Shown piece after piece: positions 39,473 to 45,037 of a stretch of DNA of 45,037 nt; the first letter of the stretch is position 1, and the number at the start of each line of letters is the position of its first letter. The position numbers were made by a program, and so were the translations under genes. The notes under the pieces are model-generated. The model was not told the origin of the DNA. It was given only the letters and a program-made list of their open reading frames with translations, and did not search any database. This DNA comes from Comamonas sp. (GTDB taxonomy: Bacteria > Pseudomonadota > Gammaproteobacteria > Burkholderiales > Burkholderiaceae_C): positions 1 to 45,037 of the forward strand of contig NZ_SPEY01000108.1 of assembly GCF_009360615.1 (NCBI RefSeq). The letters are read 5' to 3'.

Positions 39473-40792
39473 TCAGTTCACCGATGCACCCGATTCGTAC
39501 CAGCGCTTGACCATGCCGCGCTCGTCATCGCTCAGGGCGCCCGGATTGCCGAAGGGCATCTTGCGCAGCTGCACCACCTGCTGGTAGATCTGCTGGGCAT
39601 GGGCCTTGACCTGCTCGGGCGAGTCCAGGCGCACATTCTTTTGCTGCAGGGCGGCACCGTGGCAGACCACGCAATGCTGCTGCAAGAAGGGCGCGAGCTG
39701 GGCATAGCCGACGGCGCCGTCGGCAGGAGCGGCGGCAGCCGGGGACGCAGGGGCTGCAGGCGCAGCCGTGTCACCACCGGGAGCCGCTGCTGCGGGCTCG
39801 GTCGTTGCGGCAGGCGACTGCACGGCGGCGGGAGCCGGCGCAGGCGCTGCGGCAGGCGCCGGCGCGGGCTTGAGCCAGACGGCCGTGCCGACCAGCACCA
39901 GCACGCCAACCAGGGCGTAGGGCCAGGGATGGGCATTGCGGCCCAGCTTGAAGCCGTGGCGCATCACGAAGAACTGGCGGATGGCGGCGCCTGCGAACAT
40001 CATCAGGATCAGCACCAGCCAGTTCAGCTCATGGCTGTACAGCCAGCCGTAGTGGTTGGACAGCATGGCGAACAGCACCGGCAGCGTGAAGTACGTGTTG
40101 TGCACGCTGCGCTGCTTGCCGCGCTTGCCGTGGATGGGGTCCACGGGCTGGCCTTCCTTCAGGGCCTTCACCACCGTGCGCTGGCCGGGGATGATCCAGA
40201 AGAACACGTTGGCGCTCATCGAGGTCGCCAGCATGGCGCCCATCAGCAGGAAGGCGGCCTGGCCCGGGAAGATGTGGCAGGCCAGGAAGGCCGCGATGCA
40301 CACCAGCACCAGCACCATGGCGCCCACCGTGGCGTCGCCGTTCTTCTTCTGGCCGAAGACGCGGCAGATGCCGTCGTACAGCAGCCAGAACACGACCAGG
40401 AAGGCCAGGGCCGAGGCAATGGCCGCAGCCGAGCCCATGGCGTTGGGATCGGCCGGATTGACGAGGTAGATCTTGGCGTTCCACAGGTACGACACCGTCA
40501 GCAGCGCAAAGCCGCTGAGCCAGGTGGTGTAGCTTTCCCAGTAGAACCAGTGCAGGTGGTCCGGCAGCTTGGGCGGGGAGACATTGAACTTGACGGGGTG
40601 GTAGAACCCACCGCCGTGCACGGCCCAGAGTTCGCCGCTGACGCCCTGCTTCTTGAGATCGTCATCGACGGGCGGCGTCAGGCTGCTGTCGAGGAAGACG
40701 AAATAGAAGGAGGAACCGACCCAGGCGATGGCCGTAATGACGTGGAGCCACCGCAACAGCAGGTTGGCCCAGTCGAGAATGTAGCTTTCCAT
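39473..40792 (-). CDS. puuD: Membrane-bound urate hydroxylase PuuD with C-terminal cytochrome c
   Basis: A 439-residue inner-membrane protein that oxidises urate to 5-hydroxyisourate. About eight membrane helices span the first 300 residues (ANLLLRWLHVITAIAWVGSSFYFVFLD, AAFLLMGAMLATSMSANVFFWIIPGQ), an Ala/Pro-rich linker runs from about 305 to 365, and a c-type cytochrome domain has CVVCH and a distal KMPFGN methionine. This is the PuuD architecture. The ATG at 40792 is used; a TTG three codons earlier is ignored. Together with XdhC upstream and hydroxyisourate hydrolase further on, it marks purine catabolism. Confidence 0.9.
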   Translation of the reverse strand: MESYILDWANLLLRWLHVITAIAWVGSSFYFVFLDSSLTPPVDDDLKKQGVSGELWAVHGGGFYHPVKFNVSPPKLPDHLHWFYWESYTTWLSGFALLTVSYLWNAKIYLVNPADPNAMGSAAAIASALAFLVVFWLLYDGICRVFGQKKNGDATVGAMVLVLVCIAAFLACHIFPGQAAFLLMGAMLATSMSANVFFWIIPGQRTVVKALKEGQPVDPIHGKRGKQRSVHNTYFTLPVLFAMLSNHYGWLYSHELNWLVLILMMFAGAAIRQFFVMRHGFKLGRNAHPWPYALVGVLVLVGTAVWLKPAPAPAAAPAPAPAAVQSPAATTEPAAAAPGGDTAAPAAPASPAAAAPADGAVGYAQLAPFLQQHCVVCHGAALQQKNVRLDSPEQVKAHAQQIYQQVVQLRKMPFGNPGALSDDERGMVKRWYESGASVN

Positions 40793-40919
40793 AGCTCTCA
40801 ACCTTGGCAGCGTGGGGGCCGCCGGTGTTCAACCTGCTCACCACTGCGGGCGCTCTGAGCAGAAGAAAAAGGCCGCGCACCCGGTAGATATACCGCCGGT
40901 GCACCGCTGCGACCATTTC

Positions 40920-40938
40920 GTAGACACAAAGTGTATGC
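40920..40938. promoter_or_regulatory. Imperfect palindrome before puuD
   Basis: GTAGACACAAAGTGTATGC has a dyad ACAC-aaa-GTGT and lies about 130 bases before the puuD ATG in the 186-base gap downstream of xdhC. It is a candidate operator for a purine-responsive repressor; no such regulator is seen nearby. Confidence 0.3.
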
Positions 40939-40978
40939 AATTTTTCGCCAGCCCATCGGCTTGCGCAGCATCAATTCA

Positions 40979-41854
40979 CTAGAGATTTCCCTGATTCCGC
41001 GCGGACACCGCGCTGCGCCGCTGCAGAAGCTGCGCCGCCACGGCCACCGCGATCACCTCGGGCTCCTTGCCCTTGATGCCGGGCACGCCGATGGGGCAGG
41101 TCACATGGTCCAGCTCCGCATCGCTGAAGCCGCGCTCGCGCAGCCTGCGCCGGAAGGTGGCCCATTTGGTGGCGCTGCCGATCAGGCCCACATAGGGCAG
41201 GTCGCCGTGCTGGCGCTGGCGGCCCAGGCACTGGGCGACCACCTCCAGGTCCTCGGCATGGCTGAAGCTCATGATCAGCACCTGGGAGCCTGCAGGCAGA
41301 TCGGCCACGGCCGATTGCACGGGGTCTGAATACTCGCACTGCACGAGCTCGTGCTCCTCCTCGGGGAAGACCGAATCGCGGCTGTCCACCCACATCACGC
41401 GGTAGGGAAGATTGCACAGCAGGCGCACCAGCGCATGGCCGACGTGGCCTGCGCCGAACAGGGCCACGCAGTCGCGCGGCGGCTGCAGCCGCTCGCGCAG
41501 CATGTCCATGCGGCCCTGGGGCACCAGCACGAACCTCAGCATCACCACGCCGCCGCAGCACTGGCCCAGGCTGGGGCCCAGCGGATAGCGGTGCTGGTGC
41601 TCGGTGGCGACCTGGCCGCCCTGGCTACCCTGCTCGCCAGGCGTTGCCCAGCCGCGCAGCAGGCTGCGGGCCCTGTCGATGGCATCGAACTCCAGGTGCC
41701 CGCCGCCGATGGTGCCGGCCACGCGGTCGGCGAACACCGCCATCCAGGCGCCGCGCTCGCGCGGCACGGAGCCTCGCGAGTCCATCACTTCGACCCAGCA
41801 CAGCGGCCCCTGCGCAAGGCCCTGCTCGACTTTGTTGAACGTGTCACTCCACAT
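40979..41854 (-). CDS. xdhC: Xanthine dehydrogenase accessory protein XdhC
   Basis: A 291-residue chaperone that binds molybdenum cofactor and inserts the sulfurated form into xanthine dehydrogenase. The N-terminal domain has GSVPRERGAWMAVF and AGTIGGGHLEFDAI; CCGG follows; the Rossmann part is VALFGAGHVGHALVRLL, and the C-terminus has GLIGSATKWATF and CPIGVPGIKGKEPEVIAVAVAAQLL. These match XdhC in full. XdhA and XdhB would be expected upstream on this strand but the next gene is divergent, so they lie elsewhere. It precedes puuD with the same orientation. Confidence 0.93.
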   Translation of the reverse strand: MWSDTFNKVEQGLAQGPLCWVEVMDSRGSVPRERGAWMAVFADRVAGTIGGGHLEFDAIDRARSLLRGWATPGEQGSQGGQVATEHQHRYPLGPSLGQCCGGVVMLRFVLVPQGRMDMLRERLQPPRDCVALFGAGHVGHALVRLLCNLPYRVMWVDSRDSVFPEEEHELVQCEYSDPVQSAVADLPAGSQVLIMSFSHAEDLEVVAQCLGRQRQHGDLPYVGLIGSATKWATFRRRLRERGFSDAELDHVTCPIGVPGIKGKEPEVIAVAVAAQLLQRRSAVSARNQGNL

Positions 41855-41984
41855 GGGCGCACCTGACAGCCCGTCGTGGCGCCTGCGGGCTTCGTTGGAA
41901 TTTGTTGCGGGATTGTCCGCTGCGGCACTTGAGTTTTGCGCTCCGACTGCCGGTGCCGCAGTGTTTCAGGATACGCTCGCAATC

Positions 41985-42473
41985 ATGCCCGATTCCCCTG
42001 ATTCCACGCAGCACAGTTCCGTGCAAAAGCCACGTTCCGGCCGCCCCTGGCTGTGGGCCGGCCTGATGGCCGCCATTGCCTCCCTGGTCACGGCCTGCAA
42101 GTCCCCGCCCGGCCCCGGCCCGCGCCCCGACGACGTCAGCTCCAGCGCACAGCTGCAGTACCGCAAGGTGGCCGCCAACCATCTGTACGCGCGCAATGCC
42201 GATCGCATCTACAAGGGCCAGTTGCCGCCCATGCTCTACGCGATCGGCGTGCTCCAGGTCCAGATCGACCGCAACGGCCAGGTCCAGCGCCTGCACTGGA
42301 TGCGCGCGCCCGGCCATGCCCCCGAGGTGGTGAGCGAGATCGAGCGCCTGGTGCGCGCCGCCGCGCCCTTCCCCGCCCCGGCCGGCGCCGCCCGCATCAC
42401 CTATACCGATACCTGGCTCTGGGACAAGTCCGGCCGCTTCCAGCTCGACACGCTGACCGAGGGCCAGCTCTGA
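41985..42473 (+). CDS. TonB-C-terminal-like lipoprotein
   Basis: A 162-residue protein with basic N-terminus and a lipoprotein-type leader (LWAGLMAAIASLVTAC, Cys near 38). The rest resembles the C-terminal domain of TonB-like proteins: QLPPMLYAIGVLQVQIDRNGQVQRLHWMRAPG and ERLVRAAAPFPAPAG, then TWLWDKSGRFQL. It lacks the Pro-rich spacer and ExbBD partners, so it is not a full energy transducer. The start at 41985 is a guess; an internal ATG at the hydrophobic segment is an alternative. The 130 bases upstream hold no gene. Function unknown. Confidence 0.68.
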   Translation: MPDSPDSTQHSSVQKPRSGRPWLWAGLMAAIASLVTACKSPPGPGPRPDDVSSSAQLQYRKVAANHLYARNADRIYKGQLPPMLYAIGVLQVQIDRNGQVQRLHWMRAPGHAPEVVSEIERLVRAAAPFPAPAGAARITYTDTWLWDKSGRFQLDTLTEGQL

Positions 42474-42476
42474 GCC

Positions 42477-42866
42477 TCAGGCCGCTGCGCACGGCTGGCC
42501 GTCGGCAAAGCTTCGGGCGCTTCTGAGCAGGCAGGTCACGGCATAGAGCACCAGGTCGTCCGGTGCGTCATCGTTCACGCGATCGATGACCTCGATGGCA
42601 TAGCCCAGGTCCTGCGACAGCTGCGGCAGCACGCCTGCCGAGCGGTCGCCGGCCTGCAGGCCGGCCACCGCCTGGTCAGCGCTGGCGTGGTAGCCACGCA
42701 GCAAATCACGCGCGGCACATACCATGGCCGAGCCGGCGCGTTCGGCATGCAGCTCCAGCACGCCCAGGGCCGCTCCCATATGGCACAACGCATCCACCGC
42801 CAGCACCTCCTGGTGCTGCGGTGAGGGTTCCTGATGGCTGTGGCCCGATTGCTTCACTGTCTTCAT
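42477..42866 (-). CDS. Hypothetical protein, 129 aa
   Basis: A 129-residue cytosolic protein of predicted helices. It has a polar His/Gln-rich start (MKTVKQSGHSHQEPSPQHQEV), then helices LAVDALCHMGAALGVLELHAERAG and AMVCAARDLLRGYHASADQAVAGL. No family is recognised. It starts at 42866, divergent from an Arc-type regulator gene with 93 bases between; that region has repeated palindromes, so it is likely repressed by that regulator. It nearly meets the converging TonB-C-like gene (three bases). Confidence 0.6.
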   Translation of the reverse strand: MKTVKQSGHSHQEPSPQHQEVLAVDALCHMGAALGVLELHAERAGSAMVCAARDLLRGYHASADQAVAGLQAGDRSAGVLPQLSQDLGYAIEVIDRVNDDAPDDLVLYAVTCLLRSARSFADGQPCAAA

Positions 42867-42879
42867 GGCATCCCTTGCG

Positions 42880-42946
42880 CGGGACCGTGCTGGTCCCGAA
42901 GCAACAATACCTATCAGGTCCCTTGCAGTCAATACCTTTCCGGTCC
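42880..42946. promoter_or_regulatory. Repeated operators between the 129-aa gene and the Arc-type gene
   Basis: The intergenic stretch holds CGGGACC/GGTCCCG (42880-42886, 42892-42898, perfect dyad) and a 17-base direct repeat (42905-42921 and 42930-42946, 15 of 17 identical, 25 bases apart). Each copy contains ACCT-N3-(A/C)GGT. Arc/MetJ-type proteins bind tandem short sites, so these are probably operators of the adjacent RHH protein. Confidence 0.6.
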
Positions 42947-42959
42947 ATGATTGCCGGCG

Positions 42960-43289
42960 ATGAAACAGACCGATCCTCAGTACAAGCTGCGCCTGCCGCA
43001 GGAACTCAAGGACCTCGTCGAGGAGGCAGCCAAGCGCACCGGCCGTTCCATGAACGCCGAAGTCGTGGCCCGGCTGCAGACCACGTTCGAGGCCCCCCTG
43101 CTGGGCCGCCTGTCGGCCTCGACGGACCCTTCGCTGGAATGCGAAGAGCCCGTGAGCATCTACGACATCAAGATGAGCGCCGAAGCCGTGGAGCGCATCG
43201 AAAAGCGCCTGGAACGCATAGAGCAGGCCGTGCTCGCGCCCGCTGCGCCGCAATCCGCCAGTGAAGACGGCGCAACCGGCGGCGCCTGA
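42960..43289 (+). CDS. Arc-family ribbon-helix-helix DNA-binding protein
   Basis: A 109-residue repressor-like protein. The N-terminus DPQYKLRLPQELKDLVEEAAKRTGRSMNAEVVARL is a classical Arc RHH domain (about 4-38); the C-terminal half has a coiled segment AVERIEKRLERIEQAVL that could oligomerise it. The ATG at 42960 is preferred over a TTG at 42951. No toxin gene is adjacent, so it is not a standard antitoxin. Tandem operator-like repeats lie directly before its start, so autorepression is expected. A terminator follows. Confidence 0.87.
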   Translation: MKQTDPQYKLRLPQELKDLVEEAAKRTGRSMNAEVVARLQTTFEAPLLGRLSASTDPSLECEEPVSIYDIKMSAEAVERIEKRLERIEQAVLAPAAPQSASEDGATGGA

Positions 43290-43306
43290 TCCGCCCGCAC
43301 AAAAGA

Positions 43307-43333
43307 AAACCGGCCCGCAGGCCGGTTTCGTTC
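43307..43333 (+). terminator. Terminator between the Arc-type and SYLF genes
   Basis: A perfect nine-base stem (43307-43315 with 43320-43328, loop CGCA) followed by CGTTC, preceded by an A-rich run on the plus strand that becomes T-rich on the minus strand. It can serve both converging genes. Confidence 0.75.
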
Positions 43334-43354
43334 AAAGGCCCCTCAGGGCCGGGA

Positions 43355-43939
43355 TCATTCGACCACCTTGGTGATCTTCGAGCCCTGCAGCGACACGCCG
43401 GCTTCCAGGCCCGCGTTGGTCAGCACATAGCTGGTGACGGGGCCCTGGGCGGTCGTGGTGTCCACGCTGCCATTGGCGCCCACCTTGCCTGCGGCCACCG
43501 TAGCATCGGCGCCCACGGACCAGCCGTCGCTGGCCAGGAACTTGTCCAGCGCTTCCTGGGTGTTGAACACATAGATCACAGCCTTGGACTGGCCGCCTGC
43601 CTGCCAGCCCACCGAGGCGCCCGTGGTGCTGTAGAAGCCCTTGTTCTGGCCGCCGACGCGCAGCACGCCGCGGCCATGCTCCACACCGATGACGAAACTG
43701 CCGCCGATCACCGAGGGGAAGATCAGCACGCCCTTGGAGCGGGCCACCATTTCCTTGGAGCCCGGCGCCGTCTGGTACAGCCGCTCCAGCGCAGCGTTGG
43801 CGCGCGCATTGACGGTGGTGGAATCAGCACGCGGCGCGGACTGGGTTTCCGGCTTGGTGGTGGTGCAGCCGACCATGGCCACGCTGCCGGCCGCCAGTGC
43901 AGTGGCCATCACGACGGTACGCAAAGAAAACTGACGCAT
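43355..43939 (-). CDS. SYLF-domain lipoprotein (Ysc84/BPSL1445 family)
   Basis: A 194-residue exported lipoprotein. The signal MRQFSLRTVVMATALAAGSVAMVGC ends with a lipobox Cys at about 25, followed by TTTKPETQSAPRADS. The SYLF domain comprises ANAALERLYQTAPGSKEMVARSKGVLIFPSVIGGSFVIG and GGQNKGFYSTTGASVGWQAGGQSKAVIYVF. SYLF domains bind lipid, and the family (YSC84-like) is widespread in beta-proteobacteria as single genes. The start at 43939 is set by the signal peptide; an AAGGCAGG-like site is upstream. Confidence 0.88.
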   Translation of the reverse strand: MRQFSLRTVVMATALAAGSVAMVGCTTTKPETQSAPRADSTTVNARANAALERLYQTAPGSKEMVARSKGVLIFPSVIGGSFVIGVEHGRGVLRVGGQNKGFYSTTGASVGWQAGGQSKAVIYVFNTQEALDKFLASDGWSVGADATVAAGKVGANGSVDTTTAQGPVTSYVLTNAGLEAGVSLQGSKITKVVE

Positions 43940-44257
43940 GGGAAAACCTGCCTTTCTTGATTGGACGTTTTGGGGAGACCCCATCGGTTCATTGGATTGA
44001 TCACCTTGCCTCCCGGTCCCGGGCACCCCTACCAGTGCTCGCAAACCGCTTCGGAGACAGGCTGGGGACGATGCTAGGCCGCTTTGCGGTACTTGTGATG
44101 AGACATGTCACAAGTTGCGCCATAGGACTACAGGCCCGCAGGAAATGTCTGAAAATCCCGTTCCGGGCCGCCACAGCCGACACCGAAAGCCCGCTGATGC
44201 CAGAATGCACCCACAGCAACACCCGGCCCACCGGGCCCATCCACATCGAGGGAGTTC
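43940..44257. promoter_or_regulatory. Gene-free divergent region with a perfect inverted repeat
   Basis: This 318-base region separates the SYLF gene from doxX. The clear feature is ACTTGTGA (44091-44098) and TCACAAGT (44108-44115), a perfect eight-base inverted repeat with a nine-base spacer. It resembles a CRP half-site pair (TGTGA/TCACA) but with nine instead of six bases between, so CRP itself is unlikely. No ORF with a ribosome-binding site was found. Confidence 0.45.
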
Positions 44258-44647
44258 ATGAAGTTCTGGAGCCACTTTCACCATCCCCAGGCAGCCATGG
44301 TGCTGTTGCGCGTCACGCTTGCGGTCCTGCTGCTTTTTCATGGCTGGGCCAAGATCCGCTACGGCATAGGCAGCATCGAGCGCATGGTGGAGTCCGCGGG
44401 CGCGCCGGGCTGGCTGGCCTATGCGGTGTATCTGGGTGAGGTGGTGGCGCCGCTGCTGCTGCTGGTGGGCCTGTGGGTGGTGCCCGCGGCGCTGGTGATT
44501 GCGGTCAACATGATCGTGGCCTTCGCGCTGGTGCACACGGGCCAGGTGATGCAGCTGCACAGCTCGGGAGGCTGGGCGCTGGAGCTGCAGGCCTTCTTCT
44601 TCATCTCGGCCCTGGTCGTGGCCATGGGGCATTCCAAGGGCAAGTAG
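44258..44647 (+). CDS. DoxX family membrane protein
   Basis: A 129-residue inner-membrane protein with four helices (AAMVLLRVTLAVLLLFHGWAKI, WLAYAVYLGEVVAPLLLLVGLWV, PAALVIAVNMIVAFALVHTGQVM, LELQAFFFISALVVAMG). HGWAKI and YLGEVVAPLLLL are DoxX hallmarks. Family members are linked to thiosulfate:quinone or redox-stress functions, but most are uncharacterised. GAGGGAG lies six bases before the ATG. Monocistronic with a terminator downstream. Confidence 0.88.
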   Translation: MKFWSHFHHPQAAMVLLRVTLAVLLLFHGWAKIRYGIGSIERMVESAGAPGWLAYAVYLGEVVAPLLLLVGLWVVPAALVIAVNMIVAFALVHTGQVMQLHSSGGWALELQAFFFISALVVAMGHSKGK

Positions 44648-44675
44648 GCCGCACGCTTGCTGGAGCCCCAAAAGC

Positions 44676-44704
44676 AACGGCCCGCAATGCGGGCCGTTCG
44701 TCAT
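44676..44704 (+). terminator. Terminator after doxX
   Basis: A perfect ten-base stem (44676-44685 with 44689-44698, loop AAT) is followed by CGTCAT, 29 bases after the stop. It separates doxX from the converging uraH. Confidence 0.75.
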
Positions 44705-44757
44705 TTCAGGTTTCACTCCAGGCCATCCCCCGACAGCCTGCGCCTGCAGTCCAGGGC

Positions 44758-45037
44758 TCAGGAGCCCCGGTACGTCGAATAGCTCCAGGGGCTGACCAGC
44801 AGGGGCACATGGTAATGCTGGTCTGCATGGGCCACGCCGAAGTCCAGGCTCACCTTGTTGAGGAAGTTGGGCTCGGGCAGTTGCACGCCACGGGCCTTGA
44901 AGTAGGCCGCCACATCGAAGGTCAGCCGGTAGGTGCCGGGCCTGAGGCTGTTGTTGTCGAACAGCGGCGCATCGGTGCGGCCGTCGTGGTTGAGCACCAG
45001 GCTCTTGATCAGCGTGGCCTGGTCGCCATCGGTGGAA
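44758..45037 (-). CDS. uraH: 5-hydroxyisourate hydrolase, 3' part (5' end outside window)
   Basis: Transthyretin-related enzyme that hydrolyses 5-hydroxyisourate to OHCU, the step after urate oxidation. The C-terminal tetrapeptide YRGS, preceded by HYHVPLLVSPWSYST, is the family signature; DAPLFDNNSLRPGTYRLTFDVAAYF and FLNKVSLDFGV are also typical. The frame is open to the window edge, so about 20-25 N-terminal residues, including the first active-site histidine, are missing. It matches the puuD and xdhC genes 4-5 kb away in one purine pathway. Confidence 0.93.
   Translation of the reverse strand, partial: STDGDQATLIKSLVLNHDGRTDAPLFDNNSLRPGTYRLTFDVAAYFKARGVQLPEPNFLNKVSLDFGVAHADQHYHVPLLVSPWSYSTYRGS

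Noticed and set aside
1..45037. CRISPR arrays, tRNA or rRNA genes
   Set aside because: No regularly spaced repeats or cloverleaf/rRNA signatures were seen by eye; a tRNAscan or CRISPR finder would settle it.

Overview
The window reads as two blocks of different phylogenetic character joined near position 30,940. From 1 to about 30,930 the genes, their order and their codon use look like a Pseudomonas chromosome, possibly of the mendocina/oleovorans type: class I fumarase, ZapE, a PpSB1-like short LOV photoreceptor, folM-folE-folX, DUF1244-HopJ, AzlCD and a di-heme oxidase/imelysin pair. From about 31,030 to the end the genes look like a comamonad (Delftia/Comamonas/Acidovorax-like): a DUF6351 lipoprotein, two Crp/Fnr regulators, two cyclic-di-GMP enzymes, XdhC, PuuD, a SYLF lipoprotein, DoxX and hydroxyisourate hydrolase. 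The imelysin gene is cut exactly where the character changes. This is therefore either a chimeric contig or a very recent large transfer; the sequence alone cannot decide, but a mixed assembly is the simpler explanation.

Pseudomonas block. 1-6.6 kb: the end of fumarase, D-serine dehydratase, a DUF1028 protein, a tight GNAT / carbon-nitrogen hydrolase / ZapE operon and an NTF2-like protein. 6.7-7.75 kb: a frameshifted YhcG/DUF1016 nuclease. 7.9-14.35 kb: a seven-gene co-oriented operon (thermostable-hemolysin/GNAT-fold protein, AMP-forming ligase, heme-oxygenase-like diiron oxidase, short-chain dehydrogenase, periplasmic TPR protein, PmrA/QseB-type response regulator, sensor kinase). It is preceded by a PmrA-type box and followed by a 32-codon ORF. 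This is the best candidate here for an undescribed system: a small acyl-derived metabolite made and sensed by one operon. 14.6-20.6 kb: a ribbon-helix-helix protein, a large perfect inverted repeat, a DJ-1/PfpI protein, an SDR, a glycine-rich secreted protein, an Asp-nucleophile hydrolase/class II aldolase operon, a cupin and a flavodoxin.

20.66-25.94 kb forms a plausible blue-light locus: a short LOV photoreceptor, a PilZ-like protein, a class II LitR-like MerR regulator without the cobalamin histidine, divergent DCC and monooxygenase genes, then folM-folE-folX (tetrahydromonapterin synthesis) behind an array of TGTACA sites. 26.0-30.9 kb: DUF1244-HopJ, a glycolipid-binding protein with a structured leader, AzlCD, a di-heme lipoprotein and the truncated imelysin.

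Comamonad block. DUF6351 and a CRP-like gene; a GGDEF cyclase and an FNR/DNR-like regulator facing an EAL-CBS-GGDEF enzyme across a shared TTGA-N6-TCAA site; purine catabolism genes (xdhC, puuD, and uraH at the edge); a TonB-C-like lipoprotein; an Arc-type repressor with repeated operators opposite an unknown gene; a SYLF lipoprotein and DoxX. No tRNA, rRNA, CRISPR array or insertion sequence was seen.
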